The notes: generated by a model not told the origin, from the letters alone. 64,000 bases of DNA from Linepithema humile (GCF_040581485.1 NC_090133.1:21018001-21082000), one strand, 5' to 3'; numbered from the stretch's first letter, positions 24,561 to 38,430 are shown. Translations and numbers: made by a program.

Positions 24561-26327
24561 AAACATTCGAGTTTTAATATTACAGTCAGCTCTCCAACAT
24601 ATATTTTAATATATTAAATCCGAATTTACATGACAATGATAAAGAAAGATACTTTAAGCTGTAATTTGCAACGCAAAAGATCCGAATATATGTATTGTAA
24701 AATTTTCTTATTTACAAGTCATGCTAAATTTATTAAGATTCTTTTAAGGGCAAGTTCATAAATGGCTAATCAGAAATTCTTAAAGCCGACTTTAAGCCTT
24801 TCTATTTTGAAGTCCCTATTCGACGTTTATTGCTCGGTCTTCTCTTCCTAGCTCGAAGGACTGTTTAGCTTTTACATCAAGGGCCGTTACTAACATTTCG
24901 TATACGATAGGATCTCTTTCGTTTCCCATCGAGATATTCCATTCTCGTCGTTAATGTCGTAAAAGAAGGCTGCAGACACAGTAGCGTAGATAGTATCTCT
25001 TATCCTTCGTTTCCTATTTCTCATTTCCCGCTGTCGCTGCGCTAGAGAAATGCATTCCTCGCGTTACTACTTCCTCTTTCCTCTCTCGCCGGTCTCTTCA
25101 AACTTCCCCAGCAAAATTCTGCACTCATCTACCTAAGTTCCCTTCATTACGATTTCACTAGCGCTATCGTGGCATCTGCCAATTTTGATCACAAAATTAC
25201 AATGCTGTCTTCTATTTTTAACGAAAGACTCGCAGAGAATATTGAATGCGAAAAAGATGATTGATTTAATTAATTAATAGTTCAAATATTTTTAAAGGTT
25301 GTATGAAGAAGTTTCAATTTTGAGAATGTTTTTTTCCATTGAATTTAAAGTAGAAAATTTTTGACTTTATTGGAAATAGATATTTATTTTAGAGACGCTT
25401 CGATTTTCATGCACTGTGAGAAATTTTAATGCAAAATCAATATCTATATACCATTACCAATATTATTACCAATATTACTCGTTCATTTCACATTATTATA
25501 AAACTTGCTATACCATATAAAATCATGTCAATTTCAAATATCAATTTGAAGCTATTTAAATATCAATTAATATCATCACATTGGGGCAAATATTACATTT
25601 ACCTTTATATGATTGCATAATTATATATTTTATTGATTTATATTATATTTGTAGGATTTATATTGCATCCGAGTATATAAGATTCGTGTTTTCCATTAAT
25701 TGCAATGAGCAAATTAATTAAACTCCCATCGGATCGTATATACTGTACTAGTCTCTCAATCGACAGTCCTCTCCATCGATCATTGCAGCGTCGATGACCA
25801 TTGTGCTGGTAGGGCAGGCTTATTTACAGAATCCCGTCAGCGCGGGCCTTGCTCGCATCCTCCACGTCCTCACCCTTCCCGCCTGTCCTCACCGCGCGCC
25901 TCTTCGTCCTTCCTCGCAGGGACATGAGACATATTCCGTCGACGACGCCAGGTAATGACGTGCAGTGCCTCCGCCCGCTGGCTGCAGTCACAGAACGGAG
26001 ACAGATAGGTGAGCGGATGCGGGAGTATCTCGTTATCGTGACAATGTAGAGGCGCGTTCCGTTGTTACATTCAGTTACCTGTCTGTGAGACGAGAAACTA
26101 CACTTGAACGCTACTTTCATTGCGCGAATCTACGCGCGCAAATCTCTGGCGTTTAAGCAATTTTCTTTTGAGTGAATCAAGCAGATATTATGTCGATAAT
26201 TGGATTTAATTTGAAATGAATTCTTTAAACGTGCATTACAAAAATTCAAACGTTAGATTATTATGTTATTTATCAAAGAAATATGTATAGACTTTTTTTT
26301 TATCTACTCTTGCATATTTTATTACAG
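24561..26327. other. AT-rich DNA with one CpG-rich patch
   Basis: Mostly AT-rich; 24760-25140 is less so. 25780-26110 is a CpG-rich patch with a 98-codon minus-strand and a 66-codon plus-strand frame in the same place, and no recognisable protein. Nothing else is seen before the foldback element. Confidence 0.55.
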
Positions 26328-26418
26328 AGTACGTCTTAAAAGAACTGGTAGTAAACAATTTAAAAAATTTACATATTTATCACAGGTAAATGTGTAACAC
26401 GCAACCACGCAACCATCA

Positions 26419-26513
26419 GTAAGTCATCCTGTCGCCATCGTTGTCAATAATGCATGCTATCTACAGTACGGAGCCAGGCTATTATTGACAACGATAACGA
26501 CTGGACGACTTAC
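26419..26513. repeat. Inverted repeat A of the 26.4-kb foldback
   Basis: 33-base arms at 26419-26451 and 26481-26513 with a 29-base loop between; 29 of 33 positions pair. Confidence 0.85.
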
Positions 26514-26583
26514 TAATGCAGTTGTATATTACATTTCTACCTGCGCAGTATATGTAATATACAACTGCAGTAAGTCGTCCAGT
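26500..26583. repeat. Inverted repeat B of the 26.4-kb foldback
   Basis: Arms at 26500-26534 and 26552-26583 with a 17-base loop. The pairing is complete except for a 3-base TAA bulge in the left arm. The 14 outer bases of the left arm (26500-26513) are shared with inverted repeat A. Confidence 0.9.
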
Positions 26584-26659
26584 AATTATTTTTAGATTTT
26601 TTGAAGTAAATTTACTTTAAAAAGTATCGTTTACTATTTTTCTGGACACGTACTTATCT

Positions 26660-28440
26660 CCATGTTCAAGTTTGAAGCATAATATTTTAACAGTGATACG
26701 CCACTAGTTACTACGTGTAAAGTACATATTGATATGAATGTATTTACATAGAAACTACTCCTAAAGTACAACATAGAATAATAACACGAAGTTCTAGGAG
26801 CTACTCTAAAGTGTAACATAACAATAAGTTACACCGCGGGCATGTATAATCGATTCTGTATAACGCATATCATGCTTCTGTGATTCGGGGTTCCTTCCGC
26901 CTAATCTAATCTCTATTTCCTTTTTCGAAGCGTCAGTCGCATTTTCGCCACCGGAAACAGGCGATGACACGAGCCGGTCGTTCCGTTAGATACGAGTGCA
27001 AGATAGAGGCAGATTTAAGTTCGAAATCCACTTGATGCATGCGACGCCTCCGCAATACCGCGACACGTGGTGTCATGCATATACGATCGCGCATATAGTT
27101 GTTTCGCATCCATTTTAATGGGCTATAAGTAACGCTATTTCCACGCCGCGCAACACGCCCCGACGTGACATATGTCTAAAGATTTTCGCATTTGTAAATA
27201 TCGCCGCGCGACAGGTAACAATGAATGCTGCCTCGATGTTCTATTTATGTACTTCGTCTTGCGTATTTTCGCTTGGGATAATGTTACGCAAACATTTGCG
27301 AATTGATATACAAAATATCTGATATAACATGGCATGGTATTGATTAAACGCATTTGTTCAATTAAAAGTTGCATTATGCAGGATGAATTAATAATACACT
27401 TGTTTGAATTATCGCAGCATTGTGTAAATTAAAATAGGTAAAATTTTTAAGCTAAAGTAAAGTCGATTTAGAATTCAATGGAGCTATATACATCCTTATC
27501 ATATATTTTATAAGGCTTTATTATTTGTATGGCTTAGTCGCTTATTTTCGACTTTTCAGCGTAACTTCCAAAGAAGCTTAACTTCTTTTTCATTTTTGAG
27601 CATTTGCAGCCACCGACCTCTATTCACGGCGCGACGTTTTCGCTGAAAAGAAATAAACTCGAAATCAATGAATACCTAAGTTTGCTCAAACGTTTTAACG
27701 CCCTGTAGAGAGAAATGGAGAAATACGTTACACACTACGGCAGTACCATTAATCCTTCACGAGCAAGGACTGCCACGCCACACAAATTCCTGTTCCCACT
27801 TGGCGACATTTCTCGTCCGGTCGCCTCTTGTCTTTGCTGGCAGATAATGACAAGCATTGACTAGTGTCCCACCAGTCGCGCGATGAAGATGGACGTATGT
27901 ACGATAGGGCGCGGATAAGGGCGACCCTCGTTACCGGAACAACGGACATAACCGCGATCCATCGTAACGCGGAGCTATGCTTCGTATCCTCCGTTGGTCG
28001 ATAAGTCAATGCACCGACAATGCCCATCGACAGAAAGCAACCATCCAGCTGCAGAACGACCGCCCTCGCGCTCTCTCTCTCTCTCCCTCCTAACCTGTCT
28101 GTCAACCTGCCTCTACCTGATTCCGAAAGCCACCCTGCCGAGCCCGCCGAACTCCTGCGTCCCCCTCGCACCAGCTACGACGTGCATGCACCTACATCGT
28201 ACCTATGTACGCGCTTTCGTGGTTTCAATCTTCGAAGGTCGAGCGCGAGGCGAACCGAATCCTCTGGGGTGATCGAATCCCGACAATAGGCGCACGTTGA
28301 ATGAACGTGAACCACGACGTGAATCGAGAGAGCGCGGCTGCTGTCCAATGACAAGTCTATCAGCGTCTCCTTTCTTACCCGATGTTTTTTTAGGTTTTCT
28401 AGTAATTTTATTGTTTCGCGTCGAGAGCACAGATTAAACG
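26660..28440. other. CpG-rich patches, no recognisable gene
   Basis: 26880-27260 and 27740-28370 are CpG-rich. The latter holds a CT-rich stretch near 28068-28090 and strongly overlapping frames on both strands (140 codons minus, 92 and 89 codons plus). The GATCGAATCCC word near 28271 resembles a tRNA B box, but no A box or cloverleaf surrounds it. Confidence 0.55.
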
Positions 28441-31400
28441 TATTTTACAATAAAAAAAGTCCAATGAATGTGAGTGAAAGAATTCGATAGGTGCCAGGCT
28501 GTTTATCCTCTTGTGGCTTTTTTGTAATGTTTCCTTTTGTAAATGGCTTCTCTCTCACGGTGTGAGAACATAAATCGAAATAAATGGACCGGAATAATTG
28601 TAAGAAATCACCAAGTTCGAAGTGATGGTATCGTATACTTTCACTGCGAGACCGCGGGAGATAAAATATGTGTTTGGGTTTCTGAGAAAATGGAAGAAAC
28701 AAAAATTGTTATGTTTGTGTATAACAAACGTGATTAGCAATGAAGAAGCCAATTCCAAGAAGTTAATCAGTATAGGTAATTAACGATAACAGTATATTTT
28801 GCTATTGATAAAAAATGCAAGTCCTATACTTTTTTCATAAAATTAACAATGGGATCATTTCAATAATTATATTTTTCATGATATATTCGTGCTTTGAGCA
28901 CTACTTATTCTCTTAAAACCGAGAGATTTATGAAATCTGCTGTAAGTGTATAAAGGCCAACCAAAAGATTAGCAGGTATTAAAATGGAGATTACTACGCT
29001 CATTACATAATAATAATACTTCCTCAAATAATACCTTCTTATTCCTACTTGACCTCGTAAACATTAAAATTTCCCAGCAATTTATATTTCCTCTTAAATG
29101 CGAAATATGATGTGTCAGAGATATCGCAGCAAACCTGGTAATCTCCACTTTTTAAGATTTGCATTACAATTGAAAAATCTTCCAAATTAAAATTATTTGC
29201 TTAAATTTTTTAGATTTTAAATTGAAATAAAAAATGCTAAAATAATAACGTACGGATTAAATATTTATATTTGATGCTTTGTATGACATTAATTAAGCAT
29301 TTTTCTAAGCAATATCTTTTACTTTTTTAATAATACGTTAAACATTATATGATACAGATAAATAAAGAGAGAACGTCAGAAATCTTCACTTACAAAGCAT
29401 TACGGAAATCCAATTTTCGTTTGATGCCGGTCTCGAAATCGTTCAGCGAAATGTAAGTACATCGTTTCGCGAACTCGTAAACGTTTCGAGGCGGCGCGAA
29501 ACGCGAGAAAATTACAAGGCGATTGCTCCAAATGGACATTTTTAGCGCGGAATACTATCGGTGCCGTTCGAGCACAGAGTCGGGAGAAACGAAGGAGTAA
29601 ACATCTTCCACTCGTGGCACCGTTTTTCCAGCTTCTTTAGTAAAGTGCTTCTTCCATTCGCGACTTGTTCGTTCCCACTCGAAGGGCGGATAGACAGTCG
29701 GCGGATAGTTTGTCCGGGTTTTAAAGTTTGCCCGCACGGCTACGCCGCCGCAGTCAAATTCTGTTTGCTTGGACAAGTGCACGGATCGACATTCGCATCG
29801 GTTCACCCGCACAAAAGCAAATTCCCAAATAGAAGCGCGAACGTGTTTATTTTAAATTCACGCTTGCCTGTTTCCTCGAACGGATTCGATGTATGTCGAG
29901 GATTCCGCTTCGTCGAGTACTTCGAGTAGATCGCAATTCTATATGATATTAAGTACAATACTACGCTGAGTATTTCTTTGTATGCGATAAACGATTGCAT
30001 CCTATATTTTCGAAATAGTAAAAAAGTTTTAAGAATATGTGCTCTTTTTGGCGCAATAAAATTAAATTCTTTTCTGTTTATAATGATAAACTTTTTATGA
30101 AATCTTTTCAGTGATTATTTGTAATTAAAATTTTAGATCTACATTATTTATATTCTCTTTCTTCATATTTTTTATTAGCACAGATTTCTAACAAAACAGT
30201 TGTAATTGTATAGTATTTAACATAACTGTTACTTATTTTTTATGTAAAATATTCTGCAAACTATTAATTCAATTAATTATACATAATTAAAAGCCACCTT
30301 GTAATTTTCGAAAAATATATATCGACTTTGTAAAAACTAAGTTTTCGTATTTGTGCGAAAATGTCAAGAGCAAGGTAATAGCGAGTTCACAGAAATGTCC
30401 ACAGAAATTACATACATGTATATCGCGCACGCTTCTCTTCCCGTCTACAATTTCTAATAACTTCGTTTCTCTATTCAATTTATCTGGTATCTTCTCGTTT
30501 TCTATATATCGGATATTCAATTGCCATAGAATATAGTATGTCCACGACAGAATACAATTTAAAAGATACAATTTAACAATGGACACAATTTATAGTTGAT
30601 TCAACGAAAAGATTAATTTTTCGGTAACAATGATAAATCATTCAGCGCTTTCAGCAGCAAAGACGCTTGTAGATCGCGGGACTATTCGTGCTCAAGGCAA
30701 TTCAGATTCACAGTCAGCACGGCTCCGTAACTGCAGTTACGGAGTTACGTAACAATGTGGAAGGCTCGTGCAACAGTACTGTCATCGCTATTACGCGCAT
30801 AATTTTGGAACCAGAGGTCAGGGCCAGAATCATCGTATTGTGTAGATCAATTGATCAAATCCAGGAATCATTCCATTCACTTTTCAGCCGCGATAATAAA
30901 ACTGTTGACTCACAAGTGTAATATATATGAATGTAATACACGGAGGAATCCAATCGAGATGTCCTGCAAAAATTCGTTCCTGAATTTATGGATGGATGCG
31001 AAAAAGTCAACAACGATATATACATGCTGCTGCAGACTCCATGAAATGGATATAACGTCTATGTCGATATATACATACATATATAGGGCATATATTGAAA
31101 CCCGCAATGCTCGCCAGACTATTCGGTTTTATAGTTTAAACAATTTATTCGGCGGGATGATCGATATTCATAACAAGAAGCGCAAATATTTTCCGTAATA
31201 ATCCCGTTATTCTCCAACAGCACAATCTAAACTCAAATCCGGGGAAACACATAGTATATTAGAATACTGGCGATGAAAAAATCGAGATTTCTCAAAAATC
31301 AGTTGCGCTTTATTACAGAATAAGTTTTATATATTCAAACTTCTCTTTTCACTTCTAATAATTATCCCCGACAATGCCTAAGAATTTCTTTGAATTTCTA

Positions 31401-31480
31401 CTGGCATTTTTGCTCACAGCCCTTAAATCAGCGCGATGTGCCTGGGACACCCGTTATAAGAACGTAAAGTCTCTCTCGAA
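28441..31480. other. AT-rich DNA with a CpG-rich patch at 29.4-29.9 kb
   Basis: 29420-29930 is CpG-rich with a 122-codon plus-strand frame (29561-29929) opposite an 85-codon minus-strand frame; neither has a recognisable motif. The remainder is AT-rich. A 22-bp perfect palindrome lies at 30723-30744, and a weak inverted match (TGGAGATTAC / GTAATCTCCA) spans about 28985-29145. Confidence 0.55.
30723..30744. repeat. 22-bp perfect palindrome
   Basis: CTCCGTAACTG followed directly by its reverse complement CAGTTACGGAG. Twenty-two perfectly symmetric bases of mixed composition are unlikely by chance in one place, so it could be a dimeric factor site. Confidence 0.85.
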
Positions 31481-34400
31481 ATTCCATGTGGGCGTAGCTC
31501 GATTCCCTCGTGGTATATGACCGAGCAGAACGGAGGCACTGCATTACGATATTCAATATCCGACCGTCGTAATGGCGGTCAAAGTTCCGTTTTGTAGACC
31601 GTGCTACGGAAAATTTGCATGTATATCACGATTTAGGGGCTGAAAGACGTCTTGGTGAGTGGTTACCGTGTTGAAGTGAACGGCCGGAGAAGGGGAGGGA
31701 ATCTCTACCGCTGTTCGATGATACCTCAACTCAAGTTACGCGTGTGTTAGATCTTGTCCTTGAGTTAGCGATCGTATTACAATTACAAAGCTAGTACACA
31801 TGAGAGAGATATTGATTACTGTTTTCCTAATCTTATTCGAATTGATCTTGCAGTGTTGCAGGAATACCGAAATTCGAAACGAATACCTAAATGTCCGTAA
31901 TACTTAAAAATATCTAAAACAGTATCTAAAAAAATATTAAAATACAAAAGTATGCAAAATATAATAGATTGTAATGGAGAAATTTCAAAATTTCAAAAAT
32001 TTCACATGTTTTGCGAAAATTAAAGCGATTTATTTGTTTTAATTATAACTGTTTTGCTACAGTTGTAATTTTACTATTACGTAGATGTCGATTGCATTGT
32101 TCGCATGGATTAAATTCCTCGCAAATTTTCACATTCTATCCCGCTAGAGTTCTCCACGGCTTTCATGCACTCGGTGCAGCAATGTATGAAAATCGCGTGT
32201 GCATTTCACGATCACCTTTATCGCGGGATGAGCTCGATTTCGCTTCCTGGCGATTCACTCTTCGCCATCTCGGGCGCAAAAACTTCGTGAACTAGCCGAC
32301 CGTGCCGAAATAGCGATCCGTTGCCATGGTGCCGACCCAAGATGCTCTTGTGGATTCCATTCTTTACATGTCATTCGGGCGCAAAGCGAAGGGATCAAGC
32401 AGCCGGAAATGAGACGGTTCCCCCGCCGACCGAGCGCGAAAAAGACTCCCGATCCAAGTTGGACGGAAGGGGGTACGTGAAGAGCGCCTTGATGTCGTCG
32501 GGATGGGTTTCTTTTCTGACGAAGTAGGACGATTTTGATGCACAAAGGGAGCCCAACTCGAGCCACCCCTTATTATAACCGCTGGCGTAAGAAATCTCCC
32601 ACATACTCGTTAAATTAAAAAAAAATAAAATAAAACGTTTAAAATTTTTCTCTAAACAATTATTAAGTAGAAAAGCTGTACGATATTGTGAAAAATACTG
32701 TTGAACGCTGAAATCTGGAACACTATGTATGCATTGGAGTTAAATGCACGAAGAATAATTATACACAAGGAGAGTATAAATACAATGTACGGGAATTGCA
32801 AGGACCTCACCGGCGATTATGGCGATAACGTATTTCGATAATTCGCGAAAGTTTTTTCCGGGGGGAGCAAAACAGCAGTTTTCTAGCGCTACAAATGGAG
32901 CAGTAATAGAACGGCAGTTTCATCGAAATGAGTTGAAAGCACCCTTGCGTGAGGGTGCCGTGCTACCACGAGCCTAAAGGAGGCGCTCGTTGAAACTTTC
33001 GGCGAGTTTCGCCTACTCTCTCGCAGAAATTGAACTTGGAGAGTGTACCGCGGAGCATTCCGAAATCATTTTCGAGCATCTTCGCTGAACAGTTCTCACC
33101 GTCTGAAAATAACACGCGTATACTCTATTTCGGAATATTCAAGAATCTCGGGAAAAAGTTATAAAGTTATTTCACCCGCTAGAATGAGATTTTCTTGGTT
33201 TACCGTCGACGCTGCGCAGAATTGCTCAATCGTCTGGTACGTTTTTCTATCCGTCGAGAAAAAAGAACGGAGCAAAATGTCGCGTTATAATCAAAAGACT
33301 GTTTATTTCATTTTGCAAAAGGAGATATGGGAAACCGTGGAGAGACCGTGTTGAATCTATATCTCAACGTGTCTATCTATAATACAAAACGTGGAGTGTA
33401 TAGATAGATGAAACGAAACACTATTGTGATGTATTATGATATATTCTGCATAAGCTTATTCTACATAATCGAAGAATAAATTACTGGCAAATTTTGATGT
33501 ATTTAAAAAGAAATAACGTGTTACTGTCGATAATCAATCTCTAATTATAGGATTTATTATAAATTAATAATATATTATAATTAACATTATATAAATTAGG
33601 AAATATTATTTGAATGGATAAATTATTAATCGTACGCTAACTTTCTTCTTTTGTTTTTTCTGAATGATTTATCAGATCTTTAAAATTCGATTTTACAAGA
33701 AAAACAAATAATTATCTAATAAAAATTATTGCAAGTATATTCCTAGTAATATAATAAAAGTAGAAATTTGAATTTCCAAAATAACACGGAATTAATTTTT
33801 TCTTATCAACTTATCTCGTCTAAATCGAATCGTTCATCAATCAAGCATTTGCTTTTATCCGCGCTGTCTATTCGGGGATGATTTAAGTCGGGAAATGAGA
33901 ATCATCAATGATAAAGTATTAAAGCGTTAAACGCGAGGACATGTCTTATCACTTCTCTCACGGTCCAATTTACCCCGGGTCTCTCTACTCGATTTTCGTA
34001 ATAGCGTTTCTTCCCGAACTGATGGCAGGGAAACCGCTCGACGCCTACACCTCTCGCGCGAAATTATTCGCCGTTACCGTCATATCGCGCGAGGGAGAGA
34101 AAGAGACGGCTCTCACCTTGATGCTCCCACCGTCGGCCTCTTCGAACACTCGGACGGAAACAAAGCGTTTCTCTCGGCGTTACATTGTGCGCGAGACGCG
34201 CAATCGGTAGGATGAATTTCAGTCTCCGCATTTATCAACACTTGAGGCGTAGGCGTCTCGCGTTTCGGTTCGCGGCGGGCGGGACATAAATTCATTTTTC
34301 TTCGAACACTCCGAGGTGCGTGGGCGCTTTTTGTTAAACGATGCATTCGTCGATACGCGAGAGACATACCGGCCGTAACGCGACGCGGACGAAATCTACC

Positions 34401-34660
34401 CTGAAATCGTTCCCTTGTGAGCGATGCCTACGTTTTCTCTCCTCCTCCCCCCGCTCCAGTCGTTCCTCTCCATTTCCCATCCAATTTAAATAGAAAGTTG
34501 TCGCGACGTGAACATTCTTCCCGCTTCTAAAGTTTCCACGATGGAAACCGTACACCGATGGCGCGCCGCCGGCTGGAGGCGAGTATCTCTTATCATTGTG
34601 CGCTCTGATAAGCAAGGATCCAGTCGCGATCGATAATCGAACGTACTTTTCCGCACCGTG
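31481..34660. other. CpG-rich islands, no recognisable gene
   Basis: Islands at 31490-31720, 32130-32600, 32800-33350 and 33940-34650 alternate with AT-rich DNA. Frames of 84-103 codons occur on both strands and overlap. They encode Arg/Ser-rich chance-like peptides without domains. 33460-33800 is very AT-rich and empty. Confidence 0.55.
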
Positions 34661-35101
34661 TAAAGTTTACATCTAGTAACGATCGAAAATTGAAATAATT
34701 TGACGTAATAAAATTTATTTATGTGCGCGCTATATTCTTATAATTATTTAGTATTTAAAAGTGACACTAATGACTCGTTTTGTGTCAATTTTTTGTTTAT
34801 TTTACGAATCGATGAATAATGCGATCAAAATCGGTATTTTATTTGCCTGTGTCTTAAATAACTATTTTAAATTTTATCTGATTTCATTTCTCGATATTCC
34901 CGATGCAATATCTAGTGAGATAAATGCATTAGACAGCTAAATCGAAATTGAACGGACGATATTAATTCTAACGATAGCCCAACTGTCTTCGTTATCGGAC
35001 ACTAGCGCAGATAGCTAGATACGTCGGCGCTAATAGTTAAGGCAAACTACTTCCTTCAATTATTGGTTTCTACGTGTTGGTTGGACCGTAGAATCGGATC
35101 G

Positions 35102-35120
35102 GCATTCTCTGAGAGAATGC
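35102..35120. repeat. 19-bp perfect palindrome
   Basis: GCATTCTCT, a central G, then AGAGAATGC. Confidence 0.75.
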
Positions 35121-35984
35121 AATAATCACTTATACCACTTGAGTGCCTATAGAACGTAATTGAAGATAATGGCAGACACAATTTTTGCTTATTGTGCGCA
35201 CGTTCATATTTAAACATTTATTTATCTTCAAAAATACTTACGGATGATTTATTTACAATTAAAATGTCTTTAATTTTTTTGTTATTTATTTAAAAAAATA
35301 TAATCTTGTTTATATGTGGTTTAGCCCTATATTACGTTTAGATTCTTAGATTCTTTATTTATTTTAAAGGTGAAAAGTTTACAGTAAATAAAATAAATTG
35401 AAATAAAAAAAAATAAAATTCTTTCTTGCTTGTTTTTGTCATATTTCCCGAGTTTCAAAGTAAAAACAGACAGAGATATAACGATAAATTCTGTTTTTGG
35501 GCTTAAAGTACAACTTAACGTCAAATCTGCCAGGCGGGCTGTCGAGCACGAAGAGCGTTTTATACGTTCTCAGCCCACGATTCCGTTATCCGATGAAAAA
35601 TTACTCCCCCGTCATACACATCCGAAAATATTCTATTTTTGCTCATAACAATTGGAATTTCATATCGAGGGAATATCAGGCGGCGGAAGCTGGCACATTA
35701 AGCACAATGTTGGAATTTAATGTCGATTTCCTATATCTCTGCACAGATACACTTTGACGGGTATGAAACTCGGTCAGTAAATCTGTAAATTAAAAAGTTC
35801 ACAAAGTACCTAAAAATACATAAATATCTACATTTTTTACGTTGCATAAATATTTTAAATATTATTGTTTTTAGATTTTTTACGTACGTCATCTAAATGG
35901 TTATTTTTAACTCATCCCGTTTTTCGGCGAGGTATTTTTTGTTACTATAGCTAAAAAATAGAATATGATTCGGATTTTTCTTCA

Positions 35985-36012
35985 ATATTAAATTTTGCTT
36001 AAAATTTAATAT
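35985..36012. repeat. 12-bp inverted repeat
   Basis: ATATTAAATTTT and its reverse complement flank a 4-base centre. In such AT-rich DNA this may be chance. Confidence 0.6.
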
Positions 36013-37903
36013 GAATTTTTAAATTGACAAAAATATCAATAGCAGTGACTTTAATAATGAAACGTTATTTATTAGATATTTAATAATCAATCGTAGTCTT
36101 CTCTTATTGGAGAAAAATATTTAGGTGTTTCAGAATCTGTCAATTACGTGTATAAATGATATATATATTTTCGTAAATAAAAATATATATATTCTTCTTC
36201 GATCAATAATTAATCGCGATCGTTCGGATGGCAAGTTTGTAAGAAGCTATTCCTCTCTCGGCTGTCAAAAGTCGCGTCTCGAACGCGTTCCACCTGTATT
36301 TCTTCTCTACTTCTTCCGCATACCTTATAATACCCGCATTGCAGTCAGTCGCATTTGCACAAGTCGCGGGACATCGTGTCTACATAGGACGACGAATGCC
36401 GTTCCGCTATTTGCGACACGCTTCACACTTTCGTCGCAGGACTGGGGGCGTTGAATCGGTGGCAGGATACATACGCGAGAACGTCGAGGTTACGTACGAA
36501 AATCTGAGGATATTAAATATTTGAGATTTAATACTTCCAGCAGTGCTGCATACGTAAGCGGGGCGGCGAGAAGGTACGGCGCAGAAAACGCAGAAGAAAG
36601 CTATTCCCCGTTTTTCCGGATTCGCGAAAATACTGTCGTCTGTTTCTCGACCGGCGTGCACTAGATATAACTCGTGAATCGCACTCGCGTGACAAGATCC
36701 CTGGCAATTCTATAGTTGATATTGTATTCATAAAAATATCCAAGTATAAATAGAGTGAGAGCAAGAGAGCGGCGTTTCTCACTGAAGATACCACATTATG
36801 ATAAAAGACTGTTTTTTTTTAAATAAAATATTGCAATGTTACATGTTGCATGTTTACATTTTGTCCTCGAAAGATTTCCTTTTATATCTGTTTACTTGAT
36901 GCAGTATTTTTTAAACAAAACATGAGATATTCTGTAGTATCAATGGATTGCTCGCTAAAACTCTTACTGAAACTACTGCTATTATAGAAGAAATATATTC
37001 TCGATAAAATATTATGATACATATTTTTATTTTGCTTTCTATAAAGTTTCTTCTTTACTTGTGTCTATATTTGCAATATATTCTGCATAAAATGTCAAAT
37101 AATATTCAATCGGAAAGTTATTCACGAAACGAGTATCATATTATAGAAAGACAGTAGTAAAGTGTTGCTGATTCACGCACATATGTATATTTAATTCAAC
37201 TGTGCTAGATTCTCTTTTGCATTTTTTATTTTCCAAGCAAGAGATTTGCTAAAATTAATTACTTATATATAGAAGAAAAAAAAATGTTCAAAAAGAATAT
37301 CTCTGAATTATTTGTTCTTTTATAAATTCGAATATTAACACACAGTGACATTTTTATATACGATTAATCTCGGCATTTTTATTTTTTAAAATTAATTTGG
37401 TTTAAAATGTTACAAAAAACGCTTAACGTAATTTATACGTAATTTAAGATGATTGCTTTTAATACAATTTATTCAAAATAAAATTTGTAATTTTATGAAG
37501 AAGCAGTTAATTAAGTTGCATTTTTACATACAGTTCAGTCTACAGTTATAGTAATAAAACGTTGCAAGAGAAAGCGCTGGTAAAAAGTATTCTTCAATGT
37601 GTTCTTGTACTTTATTCAACGGCGGTAATTTTCGTAAAACGTTTTATCCTCGCATAACCGAGTACATGTATGAATACGTATTACAACGCGTACAACGTAT
37701 CGTAAATGGTTAGAATGCAACTTAAATATAACATTTGAGGAGATAATACGAGACGTTGGGAGTTTGCTGCTATGGGACCGTTATCTTAAAGCGGAACAGT
37801 ATGCATAACGGCTTCTGTATTATTGCATATCTCCAATTCAGTAGAATCGATCTTTCTCAATTCCCAGTTTGGGATTCTGGTTATGTTCATTCGACATATC
37901 TTG

Positions 37904-37995
37904 TACGTATAGACACGTGAAATAAGAGTAAATGAAGTGCCTATCTTCTATGTATAGACACATGAAATAAGAGTAAATATAGTGCATGTCTTATT
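37904..37995. repeat. Two-copy tandem repeat, 45-bp period
   Basis: The core GTATAGACAC[G/A]TGAAATAAG begins at 37907 and again at 37952, and continues as GAGTAAAT and AGTGC. Only a few positions differ, so this is a recent local duplication. Copy 1 carries CACGTG (an E-box core) where copy 2 has CACATG. Confidence 0.9.
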
Positions 37996-38430
37996 TGTAG
38001 AAACTTTTGCATAGTCGATTATTTTCAAACCTTTATATCTGTTTGGCAAACGAGAGAAATTTAGATCGCTATGTGGCATTAAGATGAATATCAATCGTTA
38101 GATAATTTACTTAATTCATGTATTTTAATACGCAGAAAATAGAATATCAGAGAATAAAATATGTAGATGCCATTTCTCAATATTTAAGAGAAGAATTTTG
38201 ATTAAAGAGAATAATAGAGCTAAAAAGACGAAATTAATTTTATCCTGAATATGAATTTTATCTCTCGAAACTTTGTGGGAAACACAAACGACGTGAAGTT
38301 AATGCATAGATTAAAGATTAAGGAAACAGAAGGGTTATCAAAGTCAATAATTTCACAGACAAGAGTATCTGCACGGGGAGACATAATATACACTATTATG
38401 TTTGCTATATAAACGTGCAATATCGCCGCC

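Larger units (their letters stand above)
26328..26654. mobile_element. Foldback (MITE-like) element, three-arm type
   Basis: An inner arm pair, 26419-26451 and 26481-26513, matches as inverted repeats at 29 of 33 bases. The second arm also belongs to another pair, 26500-26534 with 26552-26583, where all 32 bases match except for a 3-base insertion. A GTAAGTC-type word is therefore present three times, alternating in direction, and two mutually exclusive hairpins can form. Further out, 26328-26356 and 26629-26654 share AGTACGT and TAGTAAAC in inverted order, and AAATTTAC-type words lie just inside. There is no coding capacity and no clear target-site duplication. A non-autonomous DNA element is the best guess. 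Confidence 0.5.
34661..38430. other. Long AT-rich stretch with one island
   Basis: Largely AT-rich. 36230-36680 is CpG-richer with a 109-codon plus and an 84-codon minus frame. Small palindromes lie at 35102-35120 and 35985-36012, and a two-copy tandem at 37904-37995. Confidence 0.55.

Noticed and set aside
28270..28281. GATCGAATCCC, resembling a tRNA B box
   Set aside because: No matching A box, acceptor stem or terminator T-run in place.
28984..29150. TGGAGATTAC / GTAATCTCCA inverted pair as a transposon's ends
   Set aside because: Only about ten bases match, the interior does not pair, and no target-site duplication is visible.
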